A stretch of DNA of 64,000 bases, taken from an uncultured Bacteroidia bacterium. Lineage in GTDB: Bacteria > Bacteroidota > Bacteroidia > Bacteroidales > Prolixibacteraceae. Each line of letters opens with the position of its first letter. Position 1 is the stretch's first letter. Shown here piece after piece: positions 57,824 to 64,000 of this stretch. The notes beneath the pieces were generated by a model. It made no database searches. It saw only the letters and a list, made by a program, of their open reading frames with translations, and was not told where the DNA came from. A program made the translations under genes and the position numbers. The stretch covers positions 1 to 64,000 of the forward strand of contig CAIVCR010000009.1 of assembly GCA_903904515.1 (NCBI GenBank), read 5' to 3'.

Positions 57824-59212
57824 ATGTCGCTCTCTGTCGCACCATTGATTGTCAGCCTGGTTCTCACGAACAGAATCAGAAAATATGTCAGGGTAAATAT
57901 GCTCAGGCAATGGGAACGGCCGTTTCAATATGCCATGATCTTTGCTATCTCCCTTTTCGCAGTTGAGATCGTTTCCTCGGCTGTTGAATTCACAAAATGG
58001 ATCTGGCATCTGTTTCTGATCCTATTGATTATTTTTGCTTTAAGAGAGAATAAATTACGCGTATTGCGCGGATATATGTTGGCTTTCCTCCCGTACATAA
58101 TTGTTGCCTTTTTAGGCGATTTGACACAGGTTGTGGCTTCGGGCTTTTTTAATGTTAACGAACAATATTTTAAGAACGCCACTGCACTTTCATTTATCTG
58201 GATGGTGGCCATCTTATATAGCCAAAACAGACAACTCAAAGCCGCAGAAAAGGAACGGATAAAAAGGGAGCAGGAGGATGAATTGAACAGGGCGATTGCC
58301 ATCAGGAAGGTGGAACTGGAAGGGTTAGTTGCTGAACGCACTGCTGAACTTACCGAACAAAAAGAGGAACTGGAACATACATTGCATGAACTGCGCTCCA
58401 CTCAGTCCCAGCTTATCCAGTCAGAGAAAATGGCGTCATTGGGTGAGCTGACTGCGGGTATTGCCCATGAGATTCAAAATCCTCTGAATTTTGTAAATAA
58501 CTTCTCTGAAATAAATATTGAGCTGATCGAAGAGATGAAAACAGAATTATTGGCGGGGAATAATGTGGAGGCCATAGAAATTGTAAGGGATATTTCCGAA
58601 AACATGGAAAAAATAACCCAACATGGAAAAAGGGCAGATGCCATCGTAAAGGGGATGTTGCAACATAGCCGGAGCAGCAGTGGCGTAAAAGAACCAACCG
58701 ATATTAACGCCCTCGCCGATGAATACTTACGTTTGGCCTACCACGGCCTTCGTGCAAAAGACAAATCATTCCATGCAACGATAAATACAGAATTTGATGA
58801 CTCAATCGGAACTATTATCATCATTCCACAGGATATTGGCCGGGTATTGCTTAACCTGATTAACAATGCTTTCTATGCGGTGAATGAAAAAAAGAGCACC
58901 TTAGAACTTGAATCTTCCGCCAACCCTGCAATTTTTTCAACTTATGTGCCAACTGTTTCCATACGAACCTTTAGAACAAATGGGAATGTCTCGATCTCGG
59001 TCAAAGACAATGGAAATGGAATTCCGAAACACATCGTTGATAAAATATTCCAACCCTTCTTCACCACCAAACCCACCGGCCAGGGAACCGGGTTGGGACT
59101 AAGTATGAGCTACGACATTATTAAAGCTCATGGCGGAGAAATAAAGGTAGAGACAATTGAAGGGGAACAAACAGAATTTACGATTCAGTTAAATGGTGTT
59201 TTATTAAATTGA
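57824..59212 (+). CDS. Membrane sensor histidine kinase
   Basis: A 462-residue sensor kinase. The N-terminus has about four membrane helices (residues 4-15, 35-50, 60-75, 85-105, plus one near 122) with short loops, so sensing is likely in the membrane or cytosol. A coiled coil follows (about 140-200, RIKREQEDELNRAIAIRKVE and ELTEQKEELEHTLHEL). The phosphoacceptor region is GELTAGIAHEIQNPLNFVNNF (His215). The ATPase domain shows LLNLINNAFYAV (N box), VKDNGNGIPKHI (G1) and TTKPTGQGTGLGLS (G2). No response regulator is adjacent, so this is an orphan kinase. Repeat copy C begins right at the stop codon, and a kinase relic lies upstream. Confidence 0.9.
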   Translation: MSLSVAPLIVSLVLTNRIRKYVRVNMLRQWERPFQYAMIFAISLFAVEIVSSAVEFTKWIWHLFLILLIIFALRENKLRVLRGYMLAFLPYIIVAFLGDLTQVVASGFFNVNEQYFKNATALSFIWMVAILYSQNRQLKAAEKERIKREQEDELNRAIAIRKVELEGLVAERTAELTEQKEELEHTLHELRSTQSQLIQSEKMASLGELTAGIAHEIQNPLNFVNNFSEINIELIEEMKTELLAGNNVEAIEIVRDISENMEKITQHGKRADAIVKGMLQHSRSSSGVKEPTDINALADEYLRLAYHGLRAKDKSFHATINTEFDDSIGTIIIIPQDIGRVLLNLINNAFYAVNEKKSTLELESSANPAIFSTYVPTVSIRTFRTNGNVSISVKDNGNGIPKHIVDKIFQPFFTTKPTGQGTGLGLSMSYDIIKAHGGEIKVETIEGEQTEFTIQLNGVLLN

Positions 59213-59294
59213 AAGATCCTGTTGCAACTTTCGAATCCCGAAGTCCAGGGATGGGGAGCTCAAACGGCTGAAATCGAAAAATTCTGATTTTTTT
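59211..59294 (+). repeat. Structured repeat copy C
   Basis: Starts at the histidine kinase stop codon. GTTGCAACTTTCGAA is shared with copy A and the ATCCC/GGGAT hairpin (59235-59252) with copy B. The AGCT hairpin is weaker (AGCTCAAACGGCT), and the 3' part ends AATTCTGATTTTTTT. It is on the plus strand, between the kinase and the convergent GH92 gene. Confidence 0.75.
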
Positions 59295-59302
59295 ATTTCT
59301 TT

Positions 59303-61555
59303 TTAATAGCGATCGGTCATTTCAAAGTCAATCTTTCCACCCTGAATCAAGTCAAAGTGGGAAAATTTGTAATCAGTGATTTCTTTGCCATTAAATCGGA
59401 TGGACTTGATATAGCAGTTTTTCTCAGATGAACCCGGAGCAGATATGACCAGTGATTTACCATTCGCAAATTTTATCCTTATTTTAGTGAAGATGGGACC
59501 GGTCACTGCATATTCAGGTAAGACCGGGCATACAGGATAGAATCCGATCGCACCAAGAATGTACCAGGCTGACATCTGTCCCGAATCATCGTTCCCACTC
59601 AATCCTCCGGGACCGATATCATATTCGGTTTTAAGTATATGCCAGACTTCCCTGGCCGATTTCCAGGGCTGACCTGAATAATTGTACAAAAACGGAATTT
59701 GTTGTCCTGGTTCATTGCCATGCCAATATTGCCCTTCAGCGAAGAATGCATCAAGTGTCTGGTTAAATTTTGCAGTTCCGCCCATTAACTCAATAAGTCC
59801 CTTTGGATCATGTGGTACATACCAGTTGTACTGCCATGGAGTTCCTTCTGTAACGAATGACAACATTTTATTTCTGTCGAACTCTTTCGTAAAATCGCCG
59901 TTGGCAAAACGCCCGTTTATATTGTTTACCTTAGGATCGAAGACATTGCGGTAGTTCTGTGCACGCTTTAAAAAATAAGTATAATCATCGGTTTTCCCCA
60001 TCTTTTGGGCCACCTGTGCCAGGGCAAAATCGTCGTAGGCATATTCAAGGGTTCGTGAGACCTGTTCCCGATTGTGGTACGCCTCTTTAACCGAATCTTC
60101 GAGTGGGATATAGCCATATTTCAGATACGATTGCAGCGCCCTCCTCCCCTTTCCGTCGACATATTCAGCATAGGTTGCCGGTGAATTAGTAGCATTGCGT
60201 TTCATTAGCTGATAATCGGCTTCGGTGAGGTTGATCACCCCTTTTACATACGATTCGGCAATAATGGCAACCGCATGGTCACCGATCATTGCCGAAGTGT
60301 AGCTGTTCCATAGCGGGAAGGTGGGTAGCCAACCCCTTACCCTTCCCATGGCGAGTAACGATTTTGCCATATCGGCACTATATTCCGGAGCAATCAGGTT
60401 ATAGAGCGGATGTAATGCCCGGTAAGTATCCCATGCTGAAAAATCAGAGTAATAATTCCCGTTATGGATCGTATCAGTCTGATCATTTCCATCGAACCGG
60501 GGGTAAGTTCCGTCAACATCATTGAACGTACGCGGTTGTTGGAATGAATGATACATAGCGGTATAGAATTTCACCAATTCATCGCGATTGCTGCTTTCCA
60601 CCTCAATCCTGGCAAGATATTCATTCCATTTGTTTTTTAATTTTACCTCGGTCCTTTTGAAATCGAAGTCCGGTATTTCGGCTTCCAGATTTTTTTGGGC
60701 CTCTTCGATACTCACAAATGAAGTTCCGATTTTCACGTAGATCTTTTCCCCTTTTTTGACCTGGAACGTGAAATAAGCCCCTATATCCAGCCGATTTCGG
60801 AGTTGAAGTTGTCCCTTAAAGCTTTGGTCTCCAGCGTAAACACCAAATGAATCGGGGACATTTTCCATCTGCATTACAAAATATCCCGAAAATCCGGCAC
60901 TCTTTCCAATACCCTGATAAATCCGTCGGACCGGATTATAGCCAACGATTTGATGTTTTTCCGGAATAACCTCAATGTAGCCCTCACCTTTATCATTGTT
61001 GGGATTCACTACTAGATGACCCTTCCCGGCATTATTAAAAGTAAAACAGAAAATTCCGCATCGCCTGGTAGCGGTCATTTCGGCTGTGATGTGATAGGTA
61101 TTGAGATCAACTTTATAATACGAAGGTCTTGAAAGTTCAGAGGAATGCAAAAACTTTGACCCCCTTTTTAAGGGGCTGCACACGAGTTGACCACACTCGG
61201 GCATTATCGCCATTGAACCATATTCCTGAGCACATGCTCCACTTAACCAGTGCGAACCCCGAAATCCGGTAATCAGGGAGTCCTGGTAAAAATAGGATGA
61301 TATACACTTATTTTCAGTATTGGTCGTTTGAGGTGACCAGTTGGTCATCGCAAATGGATAGGTAACCGAGGGCTGAACCATCGCATTGTCTTCGATCCCA
61401 CCTATTTTTACTGACGAACCTGTAGTTGCCGGAGCAGTTCCGATCATTGGGTCAACATACTGCGTTAAATCTGACTGAACTGCCGGAACGGCAGACTGTC
61501 CAAAGACAAAACAGTTGAACGAGAGGGGAAGTAACACCAATAATATTTTTACCAT
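59303..61555 (-). CDS. GH92 alpha-mannosidase
   Basis: Exported exo-alpha-mannosidase of family GH92, a Ca2+-dependent inverting family. Signal peptide: residues 1-19. An N-terminal beta-sandwich (YVDPMIGTAPATTGSSVKIGGIEDNAMVQPSVTYPFAM; the family opens with this VDPxIGT segment) is followed by the (alpha/alpha)6 catalytic domain: FSAWDTYRALHPLYNLIAPE, GHEPGQQ-like GNEPGQQIPFLYNYSGQPWKS, and GLSGNDDSGQMSAWYILGAIGFYPV with the Asp pair and Glu motif. Length of 750 residues is normal. No neighbour glycosidase is co-transcribed, although a ThuA relic lies upstream. Mannose linkage preference is not readable. Confidence 0.95.
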   Translation of the reverse strand: MVKILLVLLPLSFNCFVFGQSAVPAVQSDLTQYVDPMIGTAPATTGSSVKIGGIEDNAMVQPSVTYPFAMTNWSPQTTNTENKCISSYFYQDSLITGFRGSHWLSGACAQEYGSMAIMPECGQLVCSPLKRGSKFLHSSELSRPSYYKVDLNTYHITAEMTATRRCGIFCFTFNNAGKGHLVVNPNNDKGEGYIEVIPEKHQIVGYNPVRRIYQGIGKSAGFSGYFVMQMENVPDSFGVYAGDQSFKGQLQLRNRLDIGAYFTFQVKKGEKIYVKIGTSFVSIEEAQKNLEAEIPDFDFKRTEVKLKNKWNEYLARIEVESSNRDELVKFYTAMYHSFQQPRTFNDVDGTYPRFDGNDQTDTIHNGNYYSDFSAWDTYRALHPLYNLIAPEYSADMAKSLLAMGRVRGWLPTFPLWNSYTSAMIGDHAVAIIAESYVKGVINLTEADYQLMKRNATNSPATYAEYVDGKGRRALQSYLKYGYIPLEDSVKEAYHNREQVSRTLEYAYDDFALAQVAQKMGKTDDYTYFLKRAQNYRNVFDPKVNNINGRFANGDFTKEFDRNKMLSFVTEGTPWQYNWYVPHDPKGLIELMGGTAKFNQTLDAFFAEGQYWHGNEPGQQIPFLYNYSGQPWKSAREVWHILKTEYDIGPGGLSGNDDSGQMSAWYILGAIGFYPVCPVLPEYAVTGPIFTKIRIKFANGKSLVISAPGSSEKNCYIKSIRFNGKEITDYKFSHFDLIQGGKIDFEMTDRY

Positions 61556-61822
61556 ATCAACTTATATATGCTTTAAACACTGCACTTATTTATAATTTTC
61601 AAGATTATCCTTTATCGTATTTGCTAAGGTAAATAAGTTCATTAAGTATGCCAAATTTAGCAGGAGTATTTGATTTCTGAAAATATTGGTTTTCGCTCTT
61701 CAATTCAACGAAAGAAACTACTCATTCCAAAAAATACTAAGAACGTGACAAATGAGATTTTTAAATTCCTCGAACTTCTAAATTCTGCTCCTTATGCCCT
61801 TGAGTCCAGGAAGAAGTAGTAA

Positions 61823-62029
61823 ATAGGATGTTATGTTGATAGAAACGTAACTCCTTTGTTAGTTACCGATGAACCAAGCAGTACTCCGATTATTGGCTGG
61901 TCAAAGATCTACGGCAAAGCCCGTATTATAACATTGCAAAGTGGACATGATATTCCAACCTTCGGAAATCCTGTTTATAGAAAACTTGTCAGACAGGCGA
62001 TAGAGTGGGTATACAATAATGGCAAATAA
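61823..62029 (+). pseudogene. Relic of ThuA-domain protein C-terminus
   Basis: An open stretch of about 68 codons after a stop at 61820 reads VTPLLVTDEPSSTPIIGWSK, then IYGKARIITLQSGHDIPTFG and NPVYRKLVRQAIEWVYNNGK and a stop. This is the C-terminal third of the ThuA (trehalose utilisation-like) family, whose members end with a TxxPSSxPIxW...GKxRVxxLxxGHD...NPxYRxLxxxAIxWV pattern. There is no start codon and the upstream part is absent. ThuA genes often accompany glycosidases, so it was probably once part of the GH92 neighbourhood. Confidence 0.8.
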
Positions 62030-62170
62030 TCTGATTTAAGTCAAACCTGAAAAGTACTTAAAAGAAGGAGAGCCCTGTAAGTTAAAATACTTGCTGGACT
62101 TTGTTTTATTAACTAAAGTCTCAATAAAGTAAAATGCGGAAAACAACTTTGATCAAATGCCTTCCCAATC

Positions 62171-62255
62171 AACAATCGAATGAAAGGGGAGCTCGTGAGA
62201 AGCATATAAAACTCGCAGAAACGCCTTAAATCGATGATTTTAGGCGTTTCTTGAT
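62171..62255 (+). repeat. Structured repeat copy D (divergent) with terminator-like hairpin
   Basis: TCGAATGAAAGGGGAGCT is nearly identical to TCGAATGACAGGGGAGCT of copy A. The 3' half, GCCTTAAATCGATGATTTTAGGC, aligns with GCTGAAATCGAAAGATTTTGGC of copy A but folds into a longer stem, AGAAACGCCT with AGGCGTTTCT (62217-62226 and 62242-62251). No plus-strand gene precedes it apart from the ThuA relic. Confidence 0.65.
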
Positions 62256-62401
62256 TTGTTCCCTACTCGTAAATTTGCAGCTTTACTGGATCGAAGAGTG
62301 TTTAACCGGTACCCTAAAACTTTTTAAGTTAAAGAATATCAGGTAAATATCATTTGAAGTGGTGTGAGGATGTCAAAGAATCCAATGAATCAATTCTAAG
62401 G

Positions 62402-64000
62402 CTAATCCCCCAATAGTTTTAAAGAAATCATAAACTGTTCTTTATTTTCCTTGTGGTTTTCATACTTTCTGGCATATCCTAACGACCAGGTAGTTTTAAG
62501 ATATGAGAAGAGAACAAGTTGAATATCGACTTGCGCACCAACATTAAAAAGATGAGAAGTCTCAGTCGGTTTGTCAAAATTGGTCATCATATGGGTAGTA
62601 AATAGTGATGACTTGACAAATGTCGGATAAAGCCAGGAGGCGCCAACATTTCGTAACCGAACGGGCTTAAGGTTTAGTTCCCCCATCGTTTTTAAATAAT
62701 TATAGGCACTAATTTCATCAATTTCCGCACCGGGGAAAGCCAGAGCCTGCCGATATTGTTCCGAAGGTTGCCAGTCGATATAGTTATTGCGGAAACCCCC
62801 AAAATAGAAGTAGGAAAGGCTCGACTGCCTGCTGCCCATGGATTGTCCGATGCTGTTTCTGATCCAGAAGCTCGTGTTTCGCATTGCAGGAACCAAAAAG
62901 CCAATGCTCTGATTTGAGATCAGCGAAGGATAGAATTCCCCTTTGGCCAAAGATCCGGATGAATTGATATCCCATGAATAACCCTGTTCATCCACCACTG
63001 CACCAAGGGTTTTTCTCAGTTTTGACAGACCGTATGAACCATTCACAACCTGCATATTTCGAATAGGAGAAGCAATATTCTGATACCCTGGCAGCACCTC
63101 AAGATCGCCGTACGTACTAATTCCGAAATTGTAAAACGATTTGAACGGCATTTTATGTGCGTTCTCCTTTTTGTAATTAATACCCACTGAATAGCCGGAA
63201 CGGCTTCTTAGGGTCGGACCAAACAAATCATAGAAATGCGTCTTGTTATAGTCGGCATTCAGATGCCAATTAAAGTAGATCCAGTCGAAAGCCAAATGAA
63301 TTTTTTGCTTCTCCTTGTAATTGCTCCATGGCGATGTGGCAAGAAAAAGGTCGATGTTGCTCACCCCCATTGGATCACGCCAGTTAAGCCGGTAGCCAAT
63401 AACCGCAGTCTTTTTGTAACCCGCGATATCGGGATAGGCGTTGGCTAGTCTCATTTGCCTGATTGGGTAATAACCTTCTTCAATAACGGGAGTTGCCGCT
63501 TTTTTTCCTGCGGGTGCAGGTATAAGCGCCCAGTTTTCGACTTCCGGATATTTTTTGTGTACCAGGTTACCCAGGTATTCAATCGTATTGGCATCCTTAG
63601 TCACGCTGATCGGAATCGTCCCTGGAACCATCCCGTCACGGAGAAATTTTAAAACCAAAAGGGAATCAGTATTCATTTGAAGAGGCATGAACATGCCGGT
63701 CTCCACATTGGAAAGAAGTTCAAATTCGGGCTTATCGATATTAAGCCGCCAAATATTTGAAACACCCGTATAATAGGATGCACCAATGAGATACTGATCA
63801 TCGGCAGAAAATTTAAACTGAGTGAGTGTATTATCATTGAGTTCATAAATAGTGCGGAATTTATTCTGCCCCTGATCCAGATCTTTGAGCTCAAATAAAA
63901 TCAGCGATTGCTCACCCTTCAGCCCGGAAAGAGATGCGGATAACCGGTCTCCCTTATTGGAGATTGCCAGATCGAAGAAGGTCTTACCCAAAGGTGCAGT
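62402..64000 (-). CDS. Outer-membrane beta-barrel protein with N-terminal propeller (partial)
   Basis: The frame is open to the right edge of the window, so the N-terminus is missing; at least 532 residues are encoded here. The first 190 residues look like TolB/WD40-type propeller repeats (LAISNKGDRLSASLSG, LTQFKFSADDQYLIGASYYTGVSNIWRLNI). The remainder is rich in alternating aromatic and polar residues with the closing strand YENHKENKEQFMISLKLLGD, as in outer-membrane barrels. Similar Bacteroidota proteins couple a periplasmic propeller to a C-terminal barrel; some are annotated as peptidase-like or Omp85-related. I do not assign a function. Confidence 0.65.
   Translation of the reverse strand, partial: TAPLGKTFFDLAISNKGDRLSASLSGLKGEQSLILFELKDLDQGQNKFRTIYELNDNTLTQFKFSADDQYLIGASYYTGVSNIWRLNIDKPEFELLSNVETGMFMPLQMNTDSLLVLKFLRDGMVPGTIPISVTKDANTIEYLGNLVHKKYPEVENWALIPAPAGKKAATPVIEEGYYPIRQMRLANAYPDIAGYKKTAVIGYRLNWRDPMGVSNIDLFLATSPWSNYKEKQKIHLAFDWIYFNWHLNADYNKTHFYDLFGPTLRSRSGYSVGINYKKENAHKMPFKSFYNFGISTYGDLEVLPGYQNIASPIRNMQVVNGSYGLSKLRKTLGAVVDEQGYSWDINSSGSLAKGEFYPSLISNQSIGFLVPAMRNTSFWIRNSIGQSMGSRQSSLSYFYFGGFRNNYIDWQPSEQYRQALAFPGAEIDEISAYNYLKTMGELNLKPVRLRNVGASWLYPTFVKSSLFTTHMMTNFDKPTETSHLFNVGAQVDIQLVLFSYLKTTWSLGYARKYENHKENKEQFMISLKLLGD

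Larger units (their letters stand above)
61556..62401. other. 846-bp gap with gene relic and repeat
   Basis: The stretch contains a ThuA relic (61823-62029) and structured repeat copy D (62171-62255). Bases 61556-61820 and 62256-62401 hold no ORF, promoter box or hairpin that I can support. Confidence 0.7.

Noticed and set aside
56202-59294. Integron attC sites as an explanation of the structured repeat
   Set aside because: No RYYYAAC/GTTRRRY core pair flanks the repeats and no tyrosine integrase is in the window; kept only as an analogy.
63673-64000. Start codon near 63991 for the right-edge gene
   Set aside because: It would be a TTG in mid-domain, and the frame stays open to the window edge; the gene is treated as cut off.

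Overview
The window reads as chromosomal DNA of a Bacteroidota bacterium, probably class Bacteroidia. This rests on Bacteroidota-type -7 promoter boxes (TAnnTTTG, several with a TTTG-like box 19-20 bp upstream), a secreted protein with a type IX secretion C-terminal sorting domain, a GldA-type ABC ATPase, an UpxY-type antiterminator, an enlarged three-domain IspG, and many SPI/SPII-exported glycoside hydrolases (GH32, GH172, GH106-like, GH95, GH92). Genus cannot be fixed from the sequence alone.

Layout. (1) 1-11.4 kb is a carbohydrate cluster: two atypical GH32 enzymes, a GH172 lipoprotein, a DUF6807 protein and a URO-D-like protein on the minus strand, a GH106-like enzyme on the plus strand, and a ParE-type toxin/antitoxin pair between the GH32 and GH172 genes. 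No SusC/SusD pair is present. (2) 11.4-23.2 kb holds two paralogous WecA/TagO-type glycosylphosphotransferases, a coiled-coil membrane protein, ogt, a DUF1080-GH95 pair, upxY, a VanZ-like protein, rmlA-rmlC and a lipoprotein. It looks like a small surface-polysaccharide region without glycosyltransferases; a candidate small RNA lies at 14.03-14.15 kb. (3) 23.2-34.1 kb carries PBP1A, ispG, gldA, a 1196-residue T9SS cargo protein, and metK behind a SAM-II-type riboswitch. (4) 34.4-40.4 kb is a heavy-metal RND efflux operon headed by a small His-containing membrane protein. (5) 40.5-47.3 kb is the histidine utilisation set hutH-hutU-hutI-ftcD, which turns histidine into glutamate and passes the formimino group to tetrahydrofolate. 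(6) 47.6-55.2 kb is mixed housekeeping (deoxynucleoside kinase, GH3-type adenylating enzyme, CvpA, a C26-like peptidase, TyrS, PfkB kinase) with a truncated GH3 beta-glucosidase and a 190-bp palindromic element. (7) From tRNA-Asn (55.3 kb) rightward is an accessory region: HepT/MntA, Fic, a kinase relic, a histidine kinase, GH92, a ThuA relic and a cut-off surface protein. Four copies of one structured repeat punctuate it.

The most unusual points are: the cassette-like spacing of that repeat around Fic and the histidine kinase; the shared loss of the canonical EC acid/base glutamate in both GH32 proteins next to GH172; a multibranched intergenic fold at 3698-3780; a promoter-plus-terminator unit with no ORF at 14.03-14.15 kb; and short tandem repeats that begin at stop codons at several gene ends. 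All functional calls come from reading motifs by eye; no database search was run.
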